A stretch of 64,000 nucleotides of DNA, from the NCBI RefSeq assembly GCF_030295385.1, contig NZ_AP027079.1, forward strand, positions 2,914,001-2,978,000, read 5' to 3'. Shown here in pieces: positions 39,717-46,736 of this stretch (positions are counted from its first letter, which is position 1; each line of letters opens with the position of its first letter). The notes under the pieces are model-generated. The model was not told the origin of the DNA and did not search any database. It was given only the letters and a program-made list of their open reading frames with translations. The position numbers were made by a program, and so were the translations under genes. The stretch comes from Geothrix oryzae. Lineage in GTDB: Bacteria; Acidobacteriota; Holophagae; Holophagales; Holophagaceae.

Positions 39717-39720
39717 TCGG

Positions 39721-40761
39721 CTAGCGCCCCTGGGCCGAACGGGACGCCCGCAGCACGGCGCGGAAGACTTCCTCCACGCCCTGGGCGTCCAGCCCTGCGG
39801 CGTCGGCCCAGGCGCGCCGGGCCTGCAGCTGCGAGGCCTCGCGCTCGGGGTCGTGCACGGGCAGGCCCAGTTCGGCCTTGGCGCGGCCCGCGCGGAGCCC
39901 CAGCTCCGTGCGGCGGGCCAGCAGGGCCACCAGCTCCCGGTCCAGGGCGTCGATGTGGTCGCGGGCCTCCTGCAGCACCGGGGACCGCGTGCCCAGGTCT
40001 GGGATGGACAGCTGTTCGCCGCCCCCGGTTTCCGCCGCCTCGGCTAGGCTCTGGTGGATGGCGGAAAGCGCCTCCAGCAGGCCCTCCCGGGCCCCGGCGG
40101 CGAAGGGATTCTCGTTCTGCAGCGCGGCGAAGAGGTGGCCCGCATCCTCGCGCACGGACTCCAGCGTGCGGGCGATGGCGTGGAACGAGGGCGGCGTGAA
40201 GGGCAGCTCGGCACCGGCGCCCACCGCCAGCAGCCCCTTGGCCACGAAGAAGGTCAGGGCGTGGGTGGTGGCCATCACGCGGTCATGGTCTTCGGGGCTC
40301 TGGCGCAGCACCTCGCAGCCGAGGCTGCGGAACAGGCGCTCCACCCGATCCGCCGCCGCCGGATGCTTCACCGAGGGGCAGAGCACCACGCGCAGGGGCC
40401 TTTCGGCTCGGGCCAGGCTGACGGGCCCGAAGAGCGGATGGGTGCCCGTGTGGGGGATCTCTTCGCCCAGCTGCGCGTCCAGCAGGGCGCAGGGCCCCGC
40501 CTTCACGCTGCCCACATCGAAGACCACCTGGCCCGGCTGCAGGTGGGGCCGGAGGCTCGCCAGCGCGGCCGCCTGGGCGGCGATGGGCACCGCCAGCACC
40601 AGGGCCTCGGAGGCGGCCGCCAGCTCAGGCAGGTCGGTGGCTCGGCATTCCGCGGGAACCCCGCTCATGGGATCCCAGGCCCGATAGGCATGGCCGGCCT
40701 CGTGGAGCAGCTCGCCCAGAGCCCTCCCGAAGCGGCCATAACCCAGGATGCCGATGCGCAT
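39721..40761 (-). CDS. tyrA: Prephenate dehydrogenase-chorismate mutase fusion (PDH N-terminal)
   Basis: A 346-residue bifunctional enzyme of tyrosine synthesis. The N-terminal Rossmann domain (MRIGILGYGRFGRALGELLH, catalytic His in THPLFGPVSLA) is a prephenate dehydrogenase, and the C-terminal part (about 258-346; ARDHIDALDRELVALLARRTELG...) is an AroQ-type chorismate mutase helix bundle. In E. coli TyrA the mutase is at the N-terminus, so the order here is reversed. A short Gly/Pro linker separates the two. Start at MRIGILG. Confidence 0.85.
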   Translation of the reverse strand: MRIGILGYGRFGRALGELLHEAGHAYRAWDPMSGVPAECRATDLPELAAASEALVLAVPIAAQAAALASLRPHLQPGQVVFDVGSVKAGPCALLDAQLGEEIPHTGTHPLFGPVSLARAERPLRVVLCPSVKHPAAADRVERLFRSLGCEVLRQSPEDHDRVMATTHALTFFVAKGLLAVGAGAELPFTPPSFHAIARTLESVREDAGHLFAALQNENPFAAGAREGLLEALSAIHQSLAEAAETGGGEQLSIPDLGTRSPVLQEARDHIDALDRELVALLARRTELGLRAGRAKAELGLPVHDPEREASQLQARRAWADAAGLDAQGVEEVFRAVLRASRSAQGR

Positions 40762-40788
40762 GGGAGTCCCTCGTGGTGTGGGGAGATG

Positions 40789-41019
40789 CTACCGCAGCAG
40801 GTCCCGGATGGCCGCCACCGTGGGCACATGGCCCTGGCTCTTCACGACGCCATCCACCACGAGGCCGGGTGTGGACATCACGCCCCGGGCCACGATGTCC
40901 GGGTACTCGGTGACCTTCACCAGCGTGAAGTCCACGCCCAGCCCCTTCGCGGCCTCCTCGGCCCGTTCCGCCAGCAGCTTGCACTTGGCGCAGCCGCTGC
41001 CCAGCACTTCGATCTTCAT
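40789..41019 (-). CDS. Small thioredoxin-like protein (redox-active disulfide protein)
   Basis: A 76-residue thioredoxin-fold protein with the redox motif GSGCAKCKLL (CxxC) near the N-terminus and cis-Pro STPGLVVDG. It matches the archaeal/bacterial 'redox-active disulfide protein 2' type, which is typically coupled to DUF318 permeases, as here. GGAGGTTCC precedes the ATG. It closes the second arsenic unit and may reduce substrates or partner proteins of it. Confidence 0.85.
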   Translation of the reverse strand: MKIEVLGSGCAKCKLLAERAEEAAKGLGVDFTLVKVTEYPDIVARGVMSTPGLVVDGVVKSQGHVPTVAAIRDLLR

Positions 41020-41027
41020 GGAACCTC

Positions 41028-42101
41028 CTATAGCAGCGCGTTGAACAGGAACCCCACCAGCACGATGCCCCCGGCGACGATGCCCAGGAAAGTGCCCAGC
41101 AGCCGCGGCTTCAGCACCTTCCGCAGGATGACCGTCTCCGGGAGTGAGAGGCCCGTGACGGCCATCATGAAGGCCAGGGCCGTGCCCAGGGCGGCGCCCT
41201 TGGCCAGCAGCACCTGCACGATGGGGATGATGCCGGCGGCGTTGGCGTAGAGGGGCACGCCGATGAGCACGGCCAGGGGCACGCTCCACCAGGCGGACTT
41301 GCCCATGAAGCGGGCCAGCAGCTCCGCCGGAGCGTAGCCGTGCAGGAAGGCGCCCACGGCGATGCCCGCCAGGACGAAGGGCCAGACCTTCCCGACGATG
41401 TCCTTCGTCCCCTGGAGCGCCAGGTCGAGGCGCTTGGCGAAGCCCATGGATGCGTCGGCGGCCTGGGAGGCTTCGAAGGGGATCTCCATCACCCAGGGCT
41501 CCAGGTGGCGCTCCAGGCGCAGCTTGCCGATGATCCAGCCCGAGAGGAAGGCCACGGCCACGCCCGTCACCGCATAGAGCAGCGCGATGCGCCAGCCGAA
41601 GAGGCTCAGCAGCAGGAACAGCGACACCTCGTTCACCATGGGCGCCGAGACCAGGAAGCTGAAGGTGGCCCCCAGGGGGACGCCCACGCGCACGAAGCCG
41701 ATGAACAGCGGCACCGCCGAACAGGAGCAGAAGGGCGTGGCGATGCCCAGCAGAGCCGCCAGCAGGTTGCTCCAGGCCCCGGTGCGCCGCGCCAGCAGGT
41801 CGCGGGTGCGCTCCGGGCTGATGAAGGTCTGCACGAAGGTCACGCCCAGCACTACGGCGCCCAGCAGCATCAGGACCTTGGGCGCGTCGTAGGCGAAGAA
41901 GGCCACGGCCTCCCCCAGGCGGCTGCCAGCCCGCAGGCCCAGGGCCCGGAAGGCCAGCCCATCGGCCAAGGGCTTGAGGGCGAGGTAGAGGGCGATCCAA
42001 GCCGGGAGGGCGGCCAGGAGCCACCCTCCCGATTTCCAGAACCCGCCCCCCGGAGCCGGGGTGGGCGCGGCGCAGGCACAGCCTTTCGAGTCCACGGTCA
42101 T
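41028..42101 (-). CDS. DUF318/ArsP-type permease
   Basis: A 357-residue permease with about ten hydrophobic segments. The family motif ATPFCSCSAVPLF (CSC) and the second-half SLPETVILRKVLKP block are clear; ArsP members export methylarsenite and aromatic arsenicals, others transport different ions. Its position right after arsM (7 bases) supports export of methylated arsenicals. The N-terminus CACAAPTPAPGGG holds two further cysteines. It is followed by the small thioredoxin-like gene. Confidence 0.8.
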   Translation of the reverse strand: MTVDSKGCACAAPTPAPGGGFWKSGGWLLAALPAWIALYLALKPLADGLAFRALGLRAGSRLGEAVAFFAYDAPKVLMLLGAVVLGVTFVQTFISPERTRDLLARRTGAWSNLLAALLGIATPFCSCSAVPLFIGFVRVGVPLGATFSFLVSAPMVNEVSLFLLLSLFGWRIALLYAVTGVAVAFLSGWIIGKLRLERHLEPWVMEIPFEASQAADASMGFAKRLDLALQGTKDIVGKVWPFVLAGIAVGAFLHGYAPAELLARFMGKSAWWSVPLAVLIGVPLYANAAGIIPIVQVLLAKGAALGTALAFMMAVTGLSLPETVILRKVLKPRLLGTFLGIVAGGIVLVGFLFNALL

Positions 42102-42108
42102 CTCCTCC

Positions 42109-42960
42109 TCATCCGCAGCAGCTGGGCGCGCAGCAGGCCTTCACGGTCCTGGTGGCCTCCACCTGGACGCTGAGCACCGAGCTGGCCAGGCGTTCCAGCT
42201 CCTCGGGGCTCATGCCGGGGTAGCGGCGCTTGGCCAGGTCCATGAGCTCGGGCGACAGTTCCGCGAGGCCAAAGCAGCGTTCGGCGGCCACGGTCACCCC
42301 CTCGAAGCCCGCGGCGCGGATGGCGGCCAGATAGTCGTCCTTGAGCATGGCGCCGGACACGCAGGCCGCGTAGGCATCCATGTCCGACCGCAGGGCCTCG
42401 GGCAGGGGCCGGGCCAGCACCAGGTCGGACACCTGGAGGCGGCCGCCGGGCTTCAGCACGCGGAAGGCCTCGCGAAACGCTTTTGCCTTGTCCGTGGTGA
42501 GGTTCACGACGCAGTTGGAGAGGATGACATCCACGGTGGCGTCGGCCACGGGCAGGGCTTCGATGTCGCCCAGGCGGAACTCCACATTCGCGTAGCCGTG
42601 CGTCTTCGCCAAGGTCGTGGCGCGGGCGATCATCTCCGGCGTCATGTCCACGCCGAGCACCCGGCCCTCGGGGCCCACGCGCCGGGCGGCCAGGAAGGCA
42701 TCGAAGCCCGCGCCGGAGCCCAGATCCAGCACGGTCTCGCCGGGCTTCAGCGCGGCCAGGGCCACGGGGTTCCCGCAGCCCAGGCCCAGGTTGGCGCCCT
42801 CCGGCACAGCGGCAAGGTCCTTGGCGTCGTAGCCCAGGTCCAGGCTCGCGTCGCCGGGCGCGCAGCCGCAGGAAGTGGATGGACCACAGCAGCCTTGGTT
42901 GTTCTTCACGAAGCCGGCGTAGCGGTCGCGCACGGCGGATTTGATGGTTTCGGGTTCCAT
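42109..42960 (-). CDS. arsM: Arsenite methyltransferase
   Basis: A 283-residue SAM-dependent ArsM. The SAM-binding motif VLDLGSGAGFDAFL is intact, and the three As-binding cysteines are in place: C62 (LGLGCGNP), C150 (SNCVVNL) and C200 (CVSGA). Extra cysteines sit at the N-terminus (CCGPSTSCGC) and as a C-terminal CCAPSCCG tail, which may bind As(III) or glutathione-like partners. ATG start at MEPETIK follows the ArsR stop by 67 bases. It would convert As(III) to methylated and volatile species. Confidence 0.92.
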   Translation of the reverse strand: MEPETIKSAVRDRYAGFVKNNQGCCGPSTSCGCAPGDASLDLGYDAKDLAAVPEGANLGLGCGNPVALAALKPGETVLDLGSGAGFDAFLAARRVGPEGRVLGVDMTPEMIARATTLAKTHGYANVEFRLGDIEALPVADATVDVILSNCVVNLTTDKAKAFREAFRVLKPGGRLQVSDLVLARPLPEALRSDMDAYAACVSGAMLKDDYLAAIRAAGFEGVTVAAERCFGLAELSPELMDLAKRRYPGMSPEELERLASSVLSVQVEATRTVKACCAPSCCG

Positions 42961-43027
42961 GGTCGGGCCTTTCGGATGGACGGTCCCCGGGACGCCGGCG
43001 GCATCCAGTTCCCAGGGAAGTGGAAGG

Positions 43028-43363
43028 TCAGTCCCTGCGGCAGCAGGGCGAAGGTTGGGGGTCGTCCGCCGCGCCACCGGCGCAGCAGTCCTGCCAGAGG
43101 TATTCGGTCAGCGCCCGCAGCACACCGTAGTCGGCGCGGTAGCGGAGCGTGGTGCCTTCCCGGGCCACCCGCACCAGGCCGGCGTCGGCGAGGGTGGCCA
43201 GGTGATGGCTGAGGGTGGAACCCGGAATGTCCAGGCGCGACTGCAGCTCTCCGGCGGGCGTCCCCGCCTCGGGGCCCTGCACCAGGCGGCGCAGGATGGA
43301 CAGGCGGACGGGGTGTCCGAGGGCCTTCAGCCGCTCTGCCGCCTGTTCCACACGCCCGGTCAT
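43028..43363 (-). CDS. arsR: ArsR family arsenic-type repressor with C-terminal CC pairs
   Basis: A 111-residue winged-helix repressor: ERLKALGHPVRLSILRRLV and PGSTLSHHLATLADAGLV. The As(III) site is not the alpha-3 CxC of classical ArsR; instead the C-terminus holds vicinal cysteines C93-C94 and C107-C108. This is an ArsR variant with a C-terminal site. GGAGGAAACC decides the ATG. A palindrome at 43414-43435 is its likely operator. It heads the arsM-permease-thioredoxin unit. Confidence 0.86.
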   Translation of the reverse strand: MTGRVEQAAERLKALGHPVRLSILRRLVQGPEAGTPAGELQSRLDIPGSTLSHHLATLADAGLVRVAREGTTLRYRADYGVLRALTEYLWQDCCAGGAADDPQPSPCCRRD

Positions 43364-43413
43364 GGTTTCCTCCCGACTTAATTCTAATTTTGTCGAAATA
43401 GCACGCAAGGTCT

Positions 43414-43435
43414 AATTTCGATTTTTTTCGAAATT
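43414..43435. promoter_or_regulatory. AATTTCGA-N6-TCGAAATT operator-like palindrome
   Basis: Eight-base arms with a six-T spacer, between arsC and the second arsR, about 50 bases upstream of that arsR start. The sequence resembles TTCGAA-type ArsR operators; it also overlaps the arsC stop and could act as the operon end. Confidence 0.6.
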
Positions 43436-43866
43436 CATGAAATCCAGCCCCGTTCCCTGCCCAGGGCCTCCAGTCGGCGGGCGATCTCGTCGCGAGCGGC
43501 ACGGAAGCGGGCCCGCAGATCCTCAGGCGTGAGCGAAGGGTCCTCAGATGTGGAATCGGCGGCCGGGTCGGGGATGGGCCAGTGCAGGCGCTCCGCCCGG
43601 CCCAGGAAGGCGGGGCAGACCTCTTCGGCGCAGAGGGTGATGACCAGATCCACCGTGGCCGGATCGATGTCCGACACGGGCTTCGAAGTGTGCGCCGCCG
43701 CGTCGATGCCCCGCTCGGCCAGCGCCTCGAGGGCGTAGGGGTTCACGCGGCTGGGCCGGCTGCCGGCGCTCTGAATGCGGAAACCCGGGAACAGCTGGCG
43801 CGCCAGGCCCTCGCCCAGCTGGGACCGGGCGCTGTTGGCCACACAGAGGAAGAGGATCGAGGTCAC
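43435..43866 (-). CDS. arsC: Arsenate reductase (thioredoxin-coupled, LMW-PTP fold)
   Basis: A 143-residue enzyme reducing arsenate to arsenite. The P-loop [12 protein letters not shown] (Cys8, CX5R) and the redox pair C79/C84 (LCAEEVCP) are present, the mark of the thioredoxin-linked class. The GTG start is used. It is the last gene of the first ars unit; arsN ends 11 bases upstream. Confidence 0.93.
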   Translation of the reverse strand: MTSILFLCVANSARSQLGEGLARQLFPGFRIQSAGSRPSRVNPYALEALAERGIDAAAHTSKPVSDIDPATVDLVITLCAEEVCPAFLGRAERLHWPIPDPAADSTSEDPSLTPEDLRARFRAARDEIARRLEALGRERGWIS

Positions 43867-43876
43867 CGCGGCTCCT

Positions 43877-44359
43877 TCACAGCATCCGCTCCCAGAAGCC
43901 CACATCCACCCAGGCACCGAACTTCCAGCCTGCCTCGGTCATGTGGCCCACCTTCTTGAAACCGAGCTTCTCGTGCAGGCGCACGCTGGGATCGTTGGGC
44001 AGGCCGAGACAGCCCAGGGCCGAGTGGAAGCCGCGGTGCTTGAGCTCCGCCAGCAGCGCCTCGTAGAGCGCGGCACCCCGTCCCTTCCCGTGGTGGCCCT
44101 GGGCCAGGTAGACGGTGGTTTCCACGGCGAAGCGGTAGGCGTGCCGGGTCCGCCAGGTCGAAGCGTAGGCGTAGCCCAGGACCGCGCCATCCTCCTCCCA
44201 CACGAGCCAGGGATAGGTGGCCGTCACCTTGGCGATGCGCGCCCCCATCTCCGCCACCGAGACGGGTTCCTCCTCGAAGGTGATGAGGGTGTCGCGCACA
44301 TAGGGGTTGTAGATGGCGGCCAGGGCCGGGGCGTCGGTGGGCTGAACCGGGCGGATCAT
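43877..44359 (-). CDS. arsN: GNAT acetyltransferase, ArsN-like
   Basis: A 160-residue N-acetyltransferase of the phosphinothricin/arsinothricin family: [40 protein letters not shown] and the acetyl-CoA loop [15 protein letters not shown]. In an ars operon this type is ArsN, which acetylates the arsenic antibiotic arsinothricin. The start overlaps the rhodanese-like stop by four bases (ATGA). Context supports the arsenic role; substrate remains inferred. Confidence 0.82.
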   Translation of the reverse strand: MIRPVQPTDAPALAAIYNPYVRDTLITFEEEPVSVAEMGARIAKVTATYPWLVWEEDGAVLGYAYASTWRTRHAYRFAVETTVYLAQGHHGKGRGAALYEALLAELKHRGFHSALGCLGLPNDPSVRLHEKLGFKKVGHMTEAGWKFGAWVDVGFWERML

Positions 44360-44769
44360 CGATGGCCTTTCCGGGGGCGCAGGACGCAGGGGCATGCCCC
44401 GTGGAGGAGCGCCGCCGTGTCCGTTGCCACGGGCTGACCCTCCTGGTCCCAGAGGAGCATGCCGCCGTTGAGGCAGGCCACCTGGGCGAAGCCGTGGTCG
44501 AGCAGCAGGTGCGCGGCCTCCTTGGTGTAGACGCCGGCGCTGTCGGCCAGGAGCAGGGGCCGGTCCGCCGGCAGCTCGGAGAGCAGGCCGGGGAGCTCTT
44601 CATGGGGGATGCGGATCGTCTCGGGCACCTGGAAGGCCTTCATCTCCGCCAGTTCGTCGAGGCGGAGGTCCACCAGCAGGGCGCCCTCATTGAGCGCGGC
44701 CAGCGCCTCCTTCGGCGCGAGGAACCGCAGTCCCTGGATCACCATGCCCTTGCCATCGAAGGTGCCCAT
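44356..44769 (-). CDS. Rhodanese-like protein with missing catalytic Cys
   Basis: A 137-residue rhodanese-fold protein: ALLVDLRLDELAEMKAFQVP and the active-site loop region LLLADSAGVYTKEAAHLLLDHG. Where active enzymes have C-x-x-x-x-R the loop reads ADSAGVYT, so the catalytic cysteine is absent. A C-terminal CPC (C126, C128) offers another thiol site. It overlaps arsN (4 bases) and follows acr3 by 3 bases. A sulfurtransferase role is unlikely; arsenic binding is possible. Confidence 0.72.
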   Translation of the reverse strand: MGTFDGKGMVIQGLRFLAPKEALAALNEGALLVDLRLDELAEMKAFQVPETIRIPHEELPGLLSELPADRPLLLADSAGVYTKEAAHLLLDHGFAQVACLNGGMLLWDQEGQPVATDTAALLHGACPCVLRPRKGHR

Positions 44770-44772
44770 CTC

Positions 44773-45879
44773 TCACCTCTTGTCGGGTTCCGTCGCGGGT
44801 CCGGCGGCCGGGCAGCAGGTGACGCCGGAGATCGCCTCTGCGCTGGCCGGGTACCACTTCTTCTTCAACCAGAAGGCCACGCCCACCAGGCTGATGAGCA
44901 CGGGCACTTCCACCAGCGGCCCGATGACGGCGGCGAAGGCCGCCCCGTGGGCGATGCCGAAGGTGGCCACGGCCACGGCGATGGCCAGCTCGAAGTTGTT
45001 GCTGGCGGCCGTGAAGCTCAGGGTCGCGCCCTGGGGGTAGTCGGCTCCGGCCTTCTTGGACAGCCAGAAGCTCACCAGGAACATCACCACGAAGTAGATC
45101 AGCAGCGGGATGGCGATGCGGATGACATCGAAGGGCAGCTTCACGATGGTGTCGCCCTTGAGGCTGAACATCACCACGATCGTGAACAGCAGGGCCACGA
45201 GCGTCAGCGGGCTGATCTTCGGCACGAAGACCCGGTGGTACCAATCCAGCCCCTTGGCCTTCCCGAGCATGAAGCGCGTGAGGAAGCCGGCGATGAAGGG
45301 AATGCCCAGGTAGATGAAGACGCTCTCGGCGATCTGGCCGATGGTGATGTGGACCACCGCGCCCTGGAGGCCCAGCTTCGCGGGCAGCACCGTGGCGAAG
45401 AACCAGGCGTACACGCTGAAGAAGAGCACCTGGAAGATGGAGTTGAAGGCCACGAGCCCCGCGCAGTACTCCGTATCGCCCTTGGCCAGGTCGTTCCACA
45501 CGATGACCATGGCGATGCAGCGCGCCAGGCCGATGAGGATGAGGCCCAGCATGTATTCGGGCCGGTCGCGCAGGAACAGCACGGCCAGCCCGAACATGAG
45601 CAGGGGTCCGATGATCCAGTTCTGGAGGAGCGACAGGCCCAGCACCTTCTTGTTCCGGAAGACCAGGTGCAGCTCCTCGTACTTCACCTTGGCCAGGGGC
45701 GGATACATCATCAGGATCAGGCCGGCGGCCAGCGGCAGGCTGGTGGTGCCCACATTCCAGGCATTGATGGCGCGGTTGAAGCCGGGCACGGCGAAGCCCA
45801 GCAGCACGCCGAGCCCCATGGCCAGGAAGATCCACAAGGTGAGGTACCGATCGAGGAAGGACAGCCGACCCGTGGACAT
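44773..45879 (-). CDS. acr3: ACR3-type arsenite efflux transporter
   Basis: A 368-residue ten-segment transporter. The conserved cysteine is in GLARCIAMV (C121), and the conserved Glu in [13 protein letters not shown]; both are required in Acr3. The C-terminus has an added Cys-rich tail ([10 protein letters not shown]) typical of some families. AAGGAGGTGTCC decides the ATG. It is the pump of the locus and belongs to the ACR3(1)-like group rather than ArsB. Confidence 0.94.
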   Translation of the reverse strand: MSTGRLSFLDRYLTLWIFLAMGLGVLLGFAVPGFNRAINAWNVGTTSLPLAAGLILMMYPPLAKVKYEELHLVFRNKKVLGLSLLQNWIIGPLLMFGLAVLFLRDRPEYMLGLILIGLARCIAMVIVWNDLAKGDTEYCAGLVAFNSIFQVLFFSVYAWFFATVLPAKLGLQGAVVHITIGQIAESVFIYLGIPFIAGFLTRFMLGKAKGLDWYHRVFVPKISPLTLVALLFTIVVMFSLKGDTIVKLPFDVIRIAIPLLIYFVVMFLVSFWLSKKAGADYPQGATLSFTAASNNFELAIAVAVATFGIAHGAAFAAVIGPLVEVPVLISLVGVAFWLKKKWYPASAEAISGVTCCPAAGPATEPDKR

Positions 45880-45903
45880 GGACACCTCCTTGCTTGCCGT
45901 GAC

Positions 45904-46239
45904 CTACTTGCAGTCGCAGTCGTCGCCGCAGTCGCCCTTCTGGCCCCCGGCCTCTTCGCAGGCGCAGGTGCCGCCGCAGCAGCCGCCGCCCTCGCCGACC
46001 AGCGCGGTCTGGGCCAGGGCCATGATCTGCGAATGGGGATCGCCCTTCACACGGAGGGCCATGTTCACCGCTTCGATCATGTCGTCGTTGGACACGCCGA
46101 GCTCCGTCAACCGGGCGTGGTGGGCGCGGAAGGCCCGCTCGGCGTTGGCGCCGATGGCCGCCCCCAGGGCGATGAGGTTGAGGGTGGTCTCGCCGAGGCC
46201 GGCCTCGGTGGCGGCTTCGGTCTGGGGCTGGGCGGTCAT
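45904..46239 (-). CDS. AhpD-like protein with Cys-rich tail (arsenic-locus associated)
   Basis: A 111-residue protein. Residues 19-80 resemble the carboxymuconolactone decarboxylase/AhpD fold (NLIALGAAIGANAERAFRAHH, then GVSNDDMIEAVNMAL), but the peroxidase CxxC is replaced by AxxA (A33, A36) while the following His40 is kept. The C-terminal 25 residues add seven cysteines (GGGCCGGTCACEEAGG and CGDDCDCK). The core is thus probably a scaffold and the tail an As(III)-binding or metallochaperone-like module. Its start overlaps the arsR stop by four bases, and acr3 begins 24 bases downstream. Function unproven. Confidence 0.7.
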   Translation of the reverse strand: MTAQPQTEAATEAGLGETTLNLIALGAAIGANAERAFRAHHARLTELGVSNDDMIEAVNMALRVKGDPHSQIMALAQTALVGEGGGCCGGTCACEEAGGQKGDCGDDCDCK

Positions 46240-46625
46240 GCAGGCTCCTTGGGGGTTCGTGAGGGGGGACAGGCAGAGGGATCGCAGGTCTCGCAGCGCA
46301 GGGCGAGGGCCTGGGCCCGGTCGCGGGCCAGGTCGGCTTCGGCCCCGGCCATGAGGGGCCAGAGGGCCTCCAGCAGGGGCGCCGTGGCGGCGGCGTCGGC
46401 CAGGGCCACATGGACCCAGCGGCCCACCTTCCACTCGCGCACCAGACCCGTGCGGCGCAGGCCGGTCAGGTGTTCGGATACGGTGGACGGCGCCAGACCG
46501 AGCACCTCGGCCACCTCGCAGACGCAGAGCTCCCCCGCATGGAGCAGCGCCAGGATGCGCAGGCGCACGGGGTGGGCGAGGGTCTTGAGGGTATCCACGA
46601 GGGGACGGAGGGGGTCGGATGTCAT
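46236..46625 (-). CDS. arsR: ArsR family arsenic-type repressor (classical CxC)
   Basis: A 129-residue repressor with the alpha-3 arsenic site GELCVCEVAEVLGLAPSTVSEHL (C34, C36) and an additional cysteine cluster near the C-terminus (C111, C114, C119). It is the first gene of the first ars unit. Its stop overlaps the next start (ATGA). A TTTCG-N8-CGAAA repeat spans the start codon region, a candidate operator. It would derepress the unit on As(III). Confidence 0.92.
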   Translation of the reverse strand: MTSDPLRPLVDTLKTLAHPVRLRILALLHAGELCVCEVAEVLGLAPSTVSEHLTGLRRTGLVREWKVGRWVHVALADAAATAPLLEALWPLMAGAEADLARDRAQALALRCETCDPSACPPSRTPKEPA

Positions 46626-46642
46626 TTCGCTATTTCCCGAAA
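46625..46642. promoter_or_regulatory. TTTCG-N8-CGAAA repeat at the arsR start
   Basis: TTTCG (46625-46629) and CGAAA (46638-46642) form a short inverted repeat directly upstream of and touching the arsR start codon, in the divergent arsR/peptidase gap. Weak but well placed. Confidence 0.35.
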
Positions 46643-46736
46643 CATCGTCATCATACCGCCCGAGACAGGTCTTGCCATACCTCGTTTTTTGATGTTTGCT
46701 GGCACGAGCCCTTTCCTTTTCCAATCTGGAGTTCCC

